DNA of 64,000 bases from JAICYJ01 sp963737445 (GTDB taxonomy: Bacteria > Actinomycetota > Thermoleophilia > Gaiellales > JAICJC01). The notes under the pieces were generated by a model. The model was not told where the DNA came from, ran no database searches, and saw only the letters and a list, made by a program, of their open reading frames with translations. The stretch covers positions 310,001 through 374,000 of the forward strand of contig CAVTSO010000009.1 of the NCBI GenBank assembly GCA_963737445.1, given 5' to 3'. A program made the translations under genes and the position numbers. Below are positions 33,601 through 46,667 of the stretch, one piece after another; the first letter of the stretch is position 1, and every line of letters starts with the position of its first letter.

Positions 33601-35133
33601 TCAATGCGCCACGTCCACTGCCCGGGACTCACGGATCACGGTCACCTTGATCTGGCCGGGGTACTCCAGCCGGCCCTCGATCTCGCGGGCGATCTCGTGG
33701 CTGAGCAGGGCGGCGGTGTCGTCGTCCACCTCCTCCGGCTTGACCATTACCCGCACCTCGCGCCCGGCCTGCATCGCGTACACCCGGTCGACGCCGCGCT
33801 TGGTGCTCGCGATCTCCTCCAGCGCCTCCAGCCGCTTGATGTAGTGCTCCAGGCTCTCGCCGCGGCCCCCGGGTCGTGACGCGGAGACGGCGTCGGCCGC
33901 GATCACCAGCACCGCCTCGACGGTCTGTGGCTCGACGTCGTAGTGGTGGGCCTCGATGGCGTGGGCGACGCTGGGCGACTCGCGGTACTTGCGCACCATC
34001 TCGGCCGAGATCACGGCGTGCGATCCCTCCACCTCGTGCGTCACCGCCTTGCCCAGGTCGTGCAGCAGCGCGGCACGGCGGGCGGTCTTCTCGCTGGCGC
34101 CCAGCTCGGCGGCCATGATCGCGGCCAGGTGCGCGCACTCGATCGAGTGCTTGAGCACGTTCTGGCCGTAGCTGGTGCGGTAGTGCAGGCGGCCCAGGAT
34201 CTTGACCAGCTCCGGGTGCAGGCCGTGCACGTTCGCCTCGAAGCAGGCCTGCTCCCCGGCCTCGACGATCTTCTGCTCGATCTCGGCCTTGGACTGGTAG
34301 TACATCTCCTCGATCCGGGAGGGGTGGATGCGGCCGTCCGCGATCAGCTTCTCGAGGGTCATGCGGGCGGTGGCGCGGCGCACACCGTCGAAGGCCGACA
34401 GCACCACGGCCTGCGGCGTGTCGTCGATGATCACGTCGACGCCGGTCAGGTTCTCGAGCGCGCGGATGTTGCGGCCTTCGCGGCCGATGATGCGGCCCTT
34501 GAGGTCGTCCGACGGCAGCTGCACCACAGATACCGTCGTTTCGGCCGTATGGCCGGAGGCGGTGCGCTGGATCGCGACCGAAAGGATGTTACGGGCGCGG
34601 CGATCGGACTCGAGCTTGGTCTCCTCGTCGACCTGCCGCACGATCTTGGCCATGTCGTGGCGACAGCGCTCCTCGACCTGCGCCAGCAGCGTGTCCCGGG
34701 CCTGCGTCGCGGTCATACCGGAGATGCGCTCCAGCTCGGCCAGCTCCATGTCCTTGGCGGCCTTCAGCTCCTCCTGCATCTGCTTGGCATGCGTCTCGCG
34801 GTCGGCGATCGACTGCTCACGGCGCGCAACCTCTTCGCTCCGGCCGCTGACGATCTCCTCGCGGGCGTTGACGCGTTCCTCGATCTTGGCGATCTCGGCG
34901 CGACGGTCGCCCAGCTCTCGCTCCTGCTCGGCGCGCTGCTGGAGCAGCTCCTCGCGGGCGGTGACACGCGCCTCCTTCAGCTGTGCCTCGGCGCGGCCTT
35001 CCGCCTCCGCCAGGATGCGGGTGGCCTGGCGTTCGGCCTCCGCCATGCGCCCGGCACCGATGCGTGCGCGCACGGCGAACCCTGCCCCCACGCCCACGAT
35101 CAGCGCGGCCAGGCCGATCAGCACCAGCTCCAT
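33601..35133 (-). CDS. rny: Ribonuclease Y
   Basis: 510 residues; the ATG at 35133 follows AAGGAG. N-terminal membrane anchor (residues 2-20), long coiled coil to ~180, KH domain with GREGRNIRALE, and HD domain with HDLGKA. RNase Y starts decay of mRNAs at the membrane. It sits upstream of the recX-recA backbone as in other Gram-positives. Confidence 0.95.
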   Translation of the reverse strand: MELVLIGLAALIVGVGAGFAVRARIGAGRMAEAERQATRILAEAEGRAEAQLKEARVTAREELLQQRAEQERELGDRRAEIAKIEERVNAREEIVSGRSEEVARREQSIADRETHAKQMQEELKAAKDMELAELERISGMTATQARDTLLAQVEERCRHDMAKIVRQVDEETKLESDRRARNILSVAIQRTASGHTAETTVSVVQLPSDDLKGRIIGREGRNIRALENLTGVDVIIDDTPQAVVLSAFDGVRRATARMTLEKLIADGRIHPSRIEEMYYQSKAEIEQKIVEAGEQACFEANVHGLHPELVKILGRLHYRTSYGQNVLKHSIECAHLAAIMAAELGASEKTARRAALLHDLGKAVTHEVEGSHAVISAEMVRKYRESPSVAHAIEAHHYDVEPQTVEAVLVIAADAVSASRPGGRGESLEHYIKRLEALEEIASTKRGVDRVYAMQAGREVRVMVKPEEVDDDTAALLSHEIAREIEGRLEYPGQIKVTVIRESRAVDVAH

Positions 35134-35450
35134 TGTCACTCCTTCGGTCTGTTCGCCCGCGAGCGGGCGTGGAAGATGTCACCAGGAGCGGGGCGCCTTC
35201 TTTCGGCCTCAGCAGATCCGCGCGGCACCACGCGGACGCCCACCGGACGTACCCCCCGTGATGGCCAACTGGTCGAATCGCATGAAGAACTCCTGCGTTT
35301 GCAGGCGAAATGGTGTAAAGGCGGAGACCTGCTCCGCCGGTATCGTAATCGACTGGAGAAGCTCCTGGCAACGCCTGTTACGGCGGGCGGAACCGTCGCC
35401 GTCGCCAGCCGGTCGAACCAGCGACCAGTTCACGAGCCGAGGAGACGGCC
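35134..35450. other. Divergent intergenic region with three hairpins
   Basis: No gene between rny and the SIMPL gene. Perfect hairpins occur at 35154-35169 (CGCCCGC/GCGGGCG), 35292-35305 (CCTGC/GCAGG) and 35320-35338 (GGCGGAG/CTCCGCC). They may structure the rny 5' leader. No promoter stands out on either strand. Confidence 0.45.
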
Positions 35451-36188
35451 ATGAGGGACCACCTGCGACAGGCGACGCTGACGGCGGCGGTGTGCGTACT
35501 TGCAATCGCCGCGTACACCACGATCAGGGACGGATCGAATACCGCCTCGGCGCGGGCGGCGTCGGCGCCGTCCGGCGATGTGCTGCACGTGATCGGGGCG
35601 GCCACGGTCAACCTCAAGCCGGATCGCGCGGTGATCTCGTTCACCACGCGCGGCCGCGGGCCGACGCTGGCGGCCGCCCAGAACCATGCCAGCCGGGCGA
35701 TGCGGACCGTGATTGCGGCCATGACCGCCGGCGGCGTGGCCGATCGGGACATGCAGACCCACGACCAGTTCGCGACGCGCGCCGGCAGGCACGTCGCCGG
35801 CTATGTGGCGGAACAGTCGCTGACCGTGACCGTGCGCGAGATCTCGCGCGCCGGCAAGCTGGACGCGGCCGGGGTGAGCGCAGGCGCGCACAGCAGCGAG
35901 GGCCCGGTGTTCAGCCTCGCCAGCAAGCAACGGGGCTACCGCGCGGCGCTGGCCGCAGCAGTCAAGCAGGCCCGCTCGCAGGCGGCGGCGATGGCCGCGG
36001 CAGCCGGGTTGCGCATCACCGGGGTGGTGTCGATCCAGGAGGATCAGAACGACCGCTACTCGGTGTACGGCGCCGCCTCCGCGGATTCGCTGGCACCGTC
36101 GCGGGTGCTTGCCGTTCCCACCCGACCCGGGCGCAGCCAGGTGAGCGCCTCGGTGACGGCGGTGTTCGCCGACGCGCCGGTCGCCTGA
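35451..36188 (+). CDS. Exported SIMPL (DUF541) domain protein
   Basis: 245 residues with an N-terminal signal/anchor (~8-24) and a SIMPL domain: LHVIGAATVNLKPDRAVI, an inner YVAEQSLTV block, and the C-terminal SQVSASVTAVF. The family (BP26/YggE) is periplasmic or secreted, and its function is poorly known. Convergent with recX. Confidence 0.8.
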   Translation: MRDHLRQATLTAAVCVLAIAAYTTIRDGSNTASARAASAPSGDVLHVIGAATVNLKPDRAVISFTTRGRGPTLAAAQNHASRAMRTVIAAMTAGGVADRDMQTHDQFATRAGRHVAGYVAEQSLTVTVREISRAGKLDAAGVSAGAHSSEGPVFSLASKQRGYRAALAAAVKQARSQAAAMAAAAGLRITGVVSIQEDQNDRYSVYGAASADSLAPSRVLAVPTRPGRSQVSASVTAVFADAPVA

Positions 36189-36247
36189 TCGTGGTGGTCA
36201 ATCCGGCTGCTTGGAGACGATGTCGACGCTGAACGTGACCTCGCGCG

Positions 36248-36859
36248 CTACTCGGGATCGAGGTCGAGCACCTGCGTGATGGCGGCCTCGTCGAACCCGC
36301 GGCGGACGAGCAGCGCGGCCGCGCGCCGGACCGTGGCGTGGTCGTACGGCGGCTGCCCGAACTCGGCGATCACCAGATCGTGGGCGATCTGCTGGTCGGC
36401 CTGCTCGTGGCCGGCCAGGGCCCGTGACCGGGCCGACTCGGAGACGCCCAGCCGATCCATGTCGTGCCGCGCCCGCAGGCTGCCGTGTCCGCGCTTCTGC
36501 AGTCCCTCGGACAGCTCTTGGGCAAACTGCTCGTCGTCGAGCAGCCCGGCCCGCGTCAACCGGTCCAGCAGCAGCTCCCCGCGCTCCGGCTCGACGCCCC
36601 AGGCGTCCAGGCGGTCGGCAAGCTCGTGCCGCGACCGGGCTCGGGTTCCGAGCAGCCGCAGCAGCCGTTGCTCGGCCCGGTCGAGCGTGTGGGCCTGCCG
36701 CAGCGCCTCGAGCTTGGACACGTCGAGCTCATCGCCGGCCGCGAGTCCCAGCTCGGCCACCCTCGCCGAGGAGACCTGGAAGCGCTCGCCGGATGCCAGC
36801 GTCACGGACACCAGCGACCCGGGTGACCGGGTCGCGGAGATCGAGCGTACGGTGTCCAC
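36248..36859 (-). CDS. recX: RecA regulator RecX
   Basis: 203 residues, with the three-helix repeats of RecX (RLLGTRARSRHELADRL, GLLDDEQFAQEL, AAALLVRRGFDEAAI). It modulates RecA filaments. It lies 17 bases downstream of recA, the usual place. Confidence 0.9.
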   Translation of the reverse strand: MDTVRSISATRSPGSLVSVTLASGERFQVSSARVAELGLAAGDELDVSKLEALRQAHTLDRAEQRLLRLLGTRARSRHELADRLDAWGVEPERGELLLDRLTRAGLLDDEQFAQELSEGLQKRGHGSLRARHDMDRLGVSESARSRALAGHEQADQQIAHDLVIAEFGQPPYDHATVRRAAALLVRRGFDEAAITQVLDLDPE

Positions 36860-36876
36860 GGCAGCCTGGTCCAGTG

Positions 36877-37986
<1,110 letters not shown>

Positions 37987-38037
37987 GTCCTCCACCCTCC
38001 TGCGGCGTTTCTGCCTACGTTGTAGCGTGCTCGATAG

Positions 38038-38051
38038 CGAACGGGTGTTCG
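38038..38051. promoter_or_regulatory. LexA (SOS) box of recA
   Basis: CGAACGGGTGTTCG is a perfect match to the Gram-positive/actinobacterial LexA site CGAACN4GTTCG, 52 bases upstream of the recA start. It indicates damage-induced expression of recA-recX. Confidence 0.88.
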
Positions 38052-38099
38052 TGTCGGAATACTAGCCCTGGTATCGGACGCACCTCAAGGCCGTTGTGG

Positions 38100-39358
<1,259 letters not shown>

Positions 39359-39362
<4 letters not shown>

Positions 39363-40153
39363 GCCTTGGCGATGCCCTGTTCGGTGATCTTGAAGCTGGA
39401 GATGCCGTGCGGAAGCGTCTGCGGATGCCCGGCCACGGTGACGGTGACGTTGCCGGGCGCCCCCAGCGAGACGACGACGAGGCCCTTTGCCCTGATCACG
39501 GCCTGCTCGCCCTGCTGGAGCAGGTACTCGGAGAGATCGGTGTGGTGGATCGTCTTCGCCGCGGGGCCGGCGGCCGATCCCAGGTGCGCCGACAGGTAGG
39601 AGTCTCCGTTCGCGGCAGTGATGGTGATCTTGTAGGTCTTGGCCGCCTGCTTGTGCTTCTTCGAGCTCGTGGTCGCGCCCTGCGACGTGCCGCCGGATGA
39701 CGCGGTCGAACCCTGGGTGGTCTTGGGGCTGTGCGTGGTTGTCGAAGGCGTCGGCAGCGGTGTGTTCGGGGTGCCGCCCGAACCGGCGCCCAGGAACACC
39801 AGCGACGCGATCGCAACGATCGCCGCCAGCGCGATCAGGACGATGCTGGTCTCGCGGCGGTGCCGCGACGGCGTGCGGCGCGATGGCGGGTAGATCGGGC
39901 GGTCGTCGTCGTTGCGAGGATCGTGGTAGCGCGAGTTGAACTCATCGATGAACAGGTGGCCGTCCAGCCCCAGGTAGTCAGCGTAGGCGCGCAGGAAGCC
40001 CTTGCTGTAGGTGGCTCCGGGCAGCACGCCGAAGTCCTCGTCCTCGAGGGCGCGGATGTAGCGGGCCCGGATCTTGGTGCCCTCCTCGACCTGCGAGTAG
40101 GACAGTCCTCGGCGCTCTCGGGCCTCGCGGAGTGCTGATCCAATTTCAAACAT
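39359..40153 (-). CDS. RodZ-like HTH membrane protein
   Basis: 264 residues from the ATG at 40153. N-terminal Cro/C1-type HTH (residues 1-65, ALREARERRGLSYSQVEEGTKI), basic linker, one membrane helix (~106-126), a Ser/Thr-rich spacer and a DUF4115 domain. This is the RodZ architecture, linked to MreB and cell-shape control. The upstream 41-bp gap to the DUF4269-like gene suggests co-transcription. Confidence 0.8.
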
Positions 40154-40194
40154 GGCTGGGTTCGCCGCGGAACGGCGAAGGCGCAGTCTACGAC

Positions 40195-41055
40195 TTACGC
40201 GCGCGGGAAGTAGCGATCCCGCAACAACCCGCTGACTCCGGCTCCGCTTCCCACCAGCAGCGCGACGAAGGTGTAGCTCGCGAACTGGTAGCCGCACCCG
40301 TCGCTGCCGCAGCTCTCGTTGCCGATCAGGAAGCTGGATCCGATCACGGCGCCGAATAGGAGCAGTGGCGCCAGGGCTGCGACCAGGCCCATGCGAGCGC
40401 CGAACACCGCGCCCAGCACGATCGCCTGCACCAGCAGCATCAGCCCGGTGAAGTCCTGCGAGTGGCCGGAGGACGTGGCCAGGATGATCAGGAACTCCGA
40501 CAGGAAGCCCACCAGCAGGGGGAGCAGGTACTCGCGGACCGACGGTCCCGGGGTGCGGACGCCCAGCACCCGGCGGGCGACGGCCGCGTTCGCAGTGGCC
40601 AGCGCCTCCAGCGCCGAGCGGGTGAGGCCGGTCTGGTGCATGGCGGCCTCCAGCCAGTCCTCACCCCCGGCAACGCGCGCCGCCAGCCGGTTGCGGCTGA
40701 CCTCTCCCTCCATCTCCAGCACCCGCGAGATGCCGATGGTGGCGGCTCCGAGCTTGCGGTGCTCGTGATCGCTCTGGGCGGCCACCTCGAGCGGGAGTCC
40801 GTCCAACTCGAACTCGGCGAAGACCGCGTCCTCCAGCGACAGCCTGCCCGGATACAGCGCGAACCTCTCGCCGCCGTATGTGCGCTCCAGCGTCCGTGCG
40901 AAGGCCGGCAGATCGGTGGCGCGGCAGACGATCTCGATGCGCGAGCCGGGCGGCGCCATGCCCAGCGGGTAGGCGCCGACCAGCACCGGTGCATACGGTG
41001 CCAGCGTGTCCAGCAGCCCGCTGGCCTGGAGCCGCGCGTACCAGTCGTCGGTCAC
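40195..41055 (-). CDS. DUF4269-like N-terminal domain fused to a membrane region
   Basis: 286 residues. Residues ~1-150 resemble DUF4269, a nucleotidyltransferase-like domain (VLVGAYPLGMAPPGSRIEIVC, with the second acidic residue shifted or absent), and residues ~170-285 form four membrane segments with a small C-x4-CGYQ loop. The combination is unfamiliar to me. It occupies the position between ftsK and rodZ/cinA where pgsA is often found. Confidence 0.55.
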   Translation of the reverse strand: MTDDWYARLQASGLLDTLAPYAPVLVGAYPLGMAPPGSRIEIVCRATDLPAFARTLERTYGGERFALYPGRLSLEDAVFAEFELDGLPLEVAAQSDHEHRKLGAATIGISRVLEMEGEVSRNRLAARVAGGEDWLEAAMHQTGLTRSALEALATANAAVARRVLGVRTPGPSVREYLLPLLVGFLSEFLIILATSSGHSQDFTGLMLLVQAIVLGAVFGARMGLVAALAPLLLFGAVIGSSFLIGNESCGSDGCGYQFASYTFVALLVGSGAGVSGLLRDRYFPRA

Positions 41056-41093
41056 GCGGGGAGCGTAGCCATGCCCGCCCCTGCAGTGGACGG

Positions 41094-43463
41094 CTAGAAG
41101 GTGAAGTCCTCGACCGGCTCGTCGATCGGGGCAGGCTGGTCCTCGCCCAGGATGCGTGCCAGGTCGGTCTCGCTGATCAGGACGTTGCGGGCCTTGGAGC
41201 CCTCGTAGCCGGACACGATCCCGCGGCGCTCGAGCATGTCGATCAGCCGCCCGGCACGGGTGTAGCCGACCCGCAGCCGGCGCTGCAGCAGCGACACTGA
41301 GGCGGTCTGATGCTGTGCCACCAGCCGGATCGCATCGTTCAGCACGGGATCCTCGTCAGCGTCCAGCTGCTCCGGCTCGACGTCGGCGGGCAGCTCCAGC
41401 AGCTCCTCCTCGAACGTGGGCTCGCCCTGCTTGCGGCAGGCCTCGACGATGAGCCGGGTCTCGTCCTCGGAGATGTAGGCGCCCTGCACGCGCAACATCT
41501 TGGAGGTGCCGAGCGGCTTGTAGAGCATGTCCCCTGCGCCCAGCAGCGCCTCGGCGCCGTTCACGTCCAGGATCACGCGCGAGTCGGTCTGCGAGGACAC
41601 GGCGAAGGCGATCCGTGACGGCACGTTGGCCTTGATCATGCCGGTGATCACGTCCACCCGCGGGCTCTGCGTGGCCAGCACCAGGTGGATGCCGACGGCG
41701 CGCGACTTCTGCGCCAGGCGGATGATGGCGTCCTCGACGTCCGCCGGCGACGACCATCATCAGGTCGGCCAGCTCGTCGATCACGACCAGGATGTGCGGC
41801 ACCGTGTCCTGGCCGAGCTCCTGCCGCTTGCGGTTCCACTCGGCCAGGTTGCGGGCCTTGACGGCGCCCATCAGCTCGTAGCGGCTCTCCATCTCGCGGA
41901 CGATGTTCTGCAGCACCAGCGCCGCGTTCTTCATGTTGGTGACGACCGGCGTGAGCAGGTGCGGGATCGACTCGTAGTGGTTGAGCTCGACGCGCTTGGG
42001 GTCGACCAGGATCATGCGCACCTCGTCGGGGGTGGCGCGCAGCAGGATCGAGCAGAGCACGGCGTTGATGCAGCCCGACTTGCCCGAGCCGGTGGTGCCG
42101 GCGATCAGCAGGTGCGGCATCTTGGCGAGGTCGCAGGCCACCCCGGCGCCGGAGATGTCCTTGCCCAGCCACGCGGTGAGCGGGCTGGAACCGGCCGCCG
42201 GCTCGCCGATAGATGTCCCCGAGGGTGACGGTGTTGTGCGAGGTGTTCGGGACCTCGACGCCGACCGCCTGCTTGCCCGGGATCGGCGCCAGGATGCGGA
42301 TCTCGGTGGTGGCGAGGGCGTAGGCCAGGTCGTCGCGCAGCTGGGTCACGCGCGACACCTTGATGCCGGGTGCGAGCTGCAGCTCGTACCGGGTGACGCG
42401 CGGGCCCGGCCACCATGCCCACGCAGCGGGCCTCGACGCCGAAGTTGGCGAGCGCCTCGACCAGCTTGCGCGCGACCTGCTTGTGATCCTCGCCGCCGCC
42501 GCGGCCGGCGGTGCTCTTCTTGAGGATGCTGGCCGGCGGGCAGGCGATACTCGGTCTTGGGTCGCGGCGACGCGTCCAGCGCCAGCGACGGTGCCACGAC
42601 CTCGGCCGTGACGGCGTCCTCATCGGCCTCGGGCTGCACCGCGGCCGGCTCCGGTTCTGGCTCAGGCTCGATCGGGTCGGGCTCGGCATCCGCACGGGCT
42701 CGAACTCGGGGCGTCGCCGAACAGGTCGGCGTACTCCTGGCTGCCGTCGAGCGGGGCGCCGCGGCGCCGCCCGGGCTTGTCGGGATCGGGCACCGCGGCC
42801 AGCGTCGGGCGGGACGCGGGCCGCTCGCGGTAGCGCCGTGCCACCTCGCCGCTGAGGCGGGCGCCGCTCTCGGCGGCGCGCGCGACCGTGCGGCCGGAGC
42901 TGCGCATCATCACGCCGATCGAGGCGCCGGTGATCAGGACGATCGCGGCTCCGATGCCCAGCACCACCAGGATCGAGACGCCGATGCCGCCGATCAGCCC
43001 CTCCAGGCCGGTGCGCAGGTACGCGCCGATCAGGCCGCCGTGGTGCTCGGGCCGCAGCGTGTTGTTCGATGCCAGCGCCAGCGTCACCGAGGCGAACAGG
43101 ATGATCGCGCCCAGGCGCAGCGGCCGCAGGTGCCTGAGCCTTGCTGTCGACGAAGATCAGCGCGCCGGCGATCACCAGGATCGGTGGCACCAGGGCGGTG
43201 CTCCTGCCCACCAGCAGTTGCAGGAGATGGTCGATCTTGAGGCCGATCACGCCGCCGTCCCAGCCCAGGAACTCGACGCAGCCGAGGAAGATTCCGGCTG
43301 CGATCAGCCCACCGCCGATCAGGTCACGACGCTGTGAAAGCGAAGTCCGACTCGACGCACGCCTCCGCTGGGGGGTCTGGGAGCGGATGGGGGACTTGCG
43401 CGTGCGCCGAGCCGGTCGTGAACCAGGAGCGCGATGGGTCCGTCGCGTAGTGGTCCTGGCCAT
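41094..43463 (-). CDS. ftsK: FtsK/SpoIIIE DNA translocase, reading frame broken at about seven places
   Basis: All parts are present but in shifting frames: N-terminal basic region and four membrane segments (43463-~42900), acidic linker, FtsK alpha/beta domain, Walker A GTTGSGKSG, Walker B-type LVVIDELADLMM, the ATQSPRVDVITG block, and a C-terminal winged gamma domain (41094-41330). Frame breaks of one base lie near 43140, 42720, 42700, 42540, 42410, 42210 and 41745, several in short G or C runs. Between them conservation is perfect, so sequence error is likelier than decay. FtsK pumps DNA at the division septum. The start codon is uncertain. Confidence 0.8.
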
Positions 43464-43596
43464 TGGCGATGGTATTCACCGTATCGGACGGCGTTCCTTC
43501 TGGTGACTTCGAGGCGCGCGGATGCTCACGGGGTGCGCCGCGCGAAGGTCTCTGCCACTGCCGGGCAGGCTTCGCTCGAGACGGTTGGTTCAGACG

Positions 43597-45268
43597 TCAG
43601 ACCTCGACGACGACCGGCAGCACCATCGGCCGCTTGCCCGTCATCCTGTGCACCAGCGGTGCCAGCGCGTCGTGCAGCTCCTGCTGGAGCAGGTTGACCT
43701 CCGTCATGCGGTTCGCCAGGCAGCGCTCGAGCACCTCGTCGACCGCGTCCCGGGCCCGGTCAAGCAGCTCCTGGCCCTCGCCGTCGGGCGTCTCGAACCC
43801 GCGCGCGATCACCTCGGGATCCACCACCACCTCGGCGCTTCCGGCGGCGATCGTGGCTACCACGATCAGCACGCCGTCGGTCGCCAGCCGCCTGCGGTCG
43901 CGCAGCACCTCATCGCGGACGTCGCCCACCGAGTAGCCGTCCACCAGCGTCATGCCGGTCTCGATCTGCCCGGTCACGAACAGCCCGTCCGCGTCCAGCT
44001 CCAGCACGGTGCCGTTGTCGGCGATCCGCACGGCGTGCGGCTCCACGCCCGTGCGCTCGGCGATGGCGGCGTGCGCGCGCAGCATGCGGTACTCGCCGTG
44101 CACCGGCAGGAAGAACCGTGGACGCACCAGCTCAAGCATCGTGCGCAGCTCGTCGGCCGAGCCGTGGCCCGACACGTGCACGTAGGCGTTGTTCTCGGTC
44201 AGCACCGTGGCGCCCATCCGGTTCAGGCGGTTCACGGTCTCCGCCACGTTCACCTCGTTGCCCGGCACCGCCTTGGACGACATCACCACCGTGTCGGTCG
44301 GATGCACCTGCAGTGCAGGATGATCGCCGTGCGCCATCCGCGTCAGCGCCGAGCGGCGGTTCGCCCTGGCTGCCCGTGCACAGCACGACCACCTCGCGCG
44401 GCAGCACGGAGTCCAGCGCTTTGGGCTTCAGCAGCAGATCCTCGTCCACGTCGGCGTAGCCGAGGTTTCGCGAGATGTTCAGGTTCCGCACCATCGACCG
44501 GCCGATCACGCAGATCTTGCGGTCGTTGGCGACGGCCGCGTCTATCACCTGCTGCAGGCGGTGGATCTGCGACGCGAACGACGTCACGATCACGCGGCCG
44601 GGTGCCTTCGCGATGATCTCGCGCATGCTCGGCCCGACCGTCATCTCCGACGGGGTTGTGCCAGGGTTCTCGGCGTTGGTCGAGTCCGACATCAGCAGCG
44701 CCACGCCCTCGTCACCGAGCGAGCGCAGGCGACCGATGTCGACCGGGCGGCCGTCCACCGGCGTCATGTCCATCTTGAAGTCGCCGGTGTGCACGATCAC
44801 GCCGTGCGCCGTGTGCACCACCACCGCCACCGCATCGGGGATCGAGTGCGTGACGCGCACCGCCTCGGCCTCGAACGGCCCCACCGCGACGCGTGATCCG
44901 TCCGGAACCAGCTCCACCAGCTCCGTCTCTGCGCCTAGGCCGTGCTCGTCCAGCTTCGACTTGATCAGCCCCAGCGTCAGCCGCGTGCCGAACACCAGCG
45001 GATGCGTCCCGGTCTCGCGCAGCAGGTAGGGCAGCGCGCCGACGTGGTCCTCGTGGCCGTGGGTGAGCACGATCGCCTTCAGCCGGTCGGCGCGGTCGAC
45101 CACGTAGGAGAAGTCGGGAAGCACCAGGTCGATGCCGTGCATCTCCGCCTTGGGGAAGGTAAGGCCGGCATCGATCAGGATCAGGTCGCCGCCGGACTCG
45201 AACACGGTCATGTTCTTGCCAACCTCGCCCAGCCCGCCGAGCGGGATGATCTTGACGGGTTCGCGCAT
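43597..45268 (-). CDS. rnj: Ribonuclease J, one frame break
   Basis: ATG at 45268, two bases after the dapA stop. Metallo-beta-lactamase motif HGHEDH, beta-CASP block and C-terminal domain are complete once the frame is joined near 44355, where one extra C breaks CTGSQGEPRSALTRMAHGDHP. Expected length ~556 residues. RNase J is a 5' exonuclease/endonuclease of RNA decay. The break belongs to the same cluster as those in ftsK. Confidence 0.85.
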
Positions 45269-45270
45269 CG

Positions 45271-46170
45271 TCAACCGGCGGCGACCGGCAGGATTCCGGC
45301 CAGCTCGAGCGCGGCCTGGAGCGTCGCCGTCTGCGCCGCGTCGGCCTCGACAAGCGGCAGGCGCAGCCCTCCCACGTCGTGGCCGAGCAGGTTCAGCGCG
45401 GCCTTCAACGGGATCGGGTTGGTGGTGATCGAGAGCACGTCGTAGAGCGGCTGCAGCTCGCGGTCGATGGCATCGGTGCGGTCGAGGTCGCCTGCCCTGG
45501 CGGCGCTGACCATCTCCCGCATCCGGCGCCCCGCGATGTGGGACGCGACGCAGATGCCGCCGGCACCGCCCAGCCGCAGGAACGGCGCCAGCAGGTCGTC
45601 GTTGCCGGCATACAGCTCGAGGCCGCCGTGGTCGAGGATGCTGCGGGCCTGGTCGAGGTCGGCGGTGGCCTGCTTGACGGCGATCACGTTGTCGATCTCG
45701 CTGAGCCGTGCCAGCAGATCCGGCTCGAGGTTCAGCACGACCCGCTGCGGGATGTTGTAGACGATCACCGGGCGGCCCTCGGCGGCCTCGGCGATGGCCT
45801 CGTAGTGGGCGACGATGCCGTCCGCGGGCGGCTTGTTGTAGTACGGGGTGACCACCAGGAAGCCGTCCACGCCGGCCGCGAGCGCGGACCGGGTCAGCGC
45901 CACCGAGTGGTGCGTGTCGTAGCTGCCCGTGTTCGCGACCACGCTGGCGCTGGGGCCGATCTCGGAGACGACCGTCTCGAGCAGCTCCAGCTTCTCGCGG
46001 TCGTTGACGGTCGGGCCCTCGCCGGTGGTGCCGCAGACGACGATGCCGTCGGAGCCGGTGTCCGCCAGGTGGCGCGCCATGCGGCGGGCCGACTCGTGGT
46101 TGACGGTGCCGTCATCCGCAAACGGGGTGACCATCGCGGTCAGTAGCTCGCCGAGCACGGGGCGCGTCAT
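45271..46170 (-). CDS. dapA: 4-hydroxy-tetrahydrodipicolinate synthase
   Basis: 299 residues from the ATG at 46170. Schiff-base lysine in VIAVKQAT, active-site CGTTGEGPT and YNIPQR. It condenses pyruvate and aspartate semialdehyde, the first committed step to DAP and lysine. Followed by rnj; dapB is 1.1 kb upstream beyond two plus-strand genes. Confidence 0.95.
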   Translation of the reverse strand: MTRPVLGELLTAMVTPFADDGTVNHESARRMARHLADTGSDGIVVCGTTGEGPTVNDREKLELLETVVSEIGPSASVVANTGSYDTHHSVALTRSALAAGVDGFLVVTPYYNKPPADGIVAHYEAIAEAAEGRPVIVYNIPQRVVLNLEPDLLARLSEIDNVIAVKQATADLDQARSILDHGGLELYAGNDDLLAPFLRLGGAGGICVASHIAGRRMREMVSAARAGDLDRTDAIDRELQPLYDVLSITTNPIPLKAALNLLGHDVGGLRLPLVEADAAQTATLQAALELAGILPVAAG

Positions 46171-46211
46171 ACGATCGATTCTACTCCTCCCCGCTCTAAA
46201 CTCCTGCGGCA

Positions 46212-46667
46212 ATGGCTGGATCGGTCGAGCAGATCTTCATCGTTCCGCGCAGCGGCGAGACGCCGATCGCGGTGCGGTCGGTGCAGGCCCACGCCGGCCG
46301 CGGCCTGGAAGGCGACCGCAACTTCAGCCCGCCCGACCGCTGGATCCCGACCGGCTGTGCGATCACGCTGATCGAGGCCGAGGTGATCGAGGCGGCGCGG
46401 GAGGAGCACGGCCTCGACATCGCGGCGGGCCGCTCGCGCCGCCAGGTCGTGACCCGGGGCGTGCGACTGAACGACCTGGTCGGCAAGGAGTTCCGGGTCG
46501 GGTCGCTGCGCTGCCGCGCCACCGAGCTGTGCGAGCCCTGCCTCGACCTGCAGGCCTACCTGGGCGACCCGCGCACGATCAAGCTGCTGGTGCACCGCGC
46601 CGGCGTGCGCGGCGACATCCTGGACGGCGGCGAGCTGCGCGTCGGCGATCCGGTCGAGGCCGTCTGA
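46212..46667 (+). CDS. MOSC-domain protein
   Basis: 151 residues. The MOSC core is visible (GRGLEGDRNF, ITLIEAEVIE, GVRLNDLVGKEF) and the conserved cysteine lies in LCEPCLDL. MOSC domains bind molybdenum cofactor or carry sulphur; this stand-alone type is uncharacterised. Its TGA overlaps the next ATG. Confidence 0.85.
   Translation: MAGSVEQIFIVPRSGETPIAVRSVQAHAGRGLEGDRNFSPPDRWIPTGCAITLIEAEVIEAAREEHGLDIAAGRSRRQVVTRGVRLNDLVGKEFRVGSLRCRATELCEPCLDLQAYLGDPRTIKLLVHRAGVRGDILDGGELRVGDPVEAV

Noticed and set aside
41094..43463. Programmed frameshifting in ftsK
   Set aside because: Too many sites, both insertions and deletions, no slippery heptamer plus structure, and the same fault appears in neighbouring rnj; sequence error is preferred.
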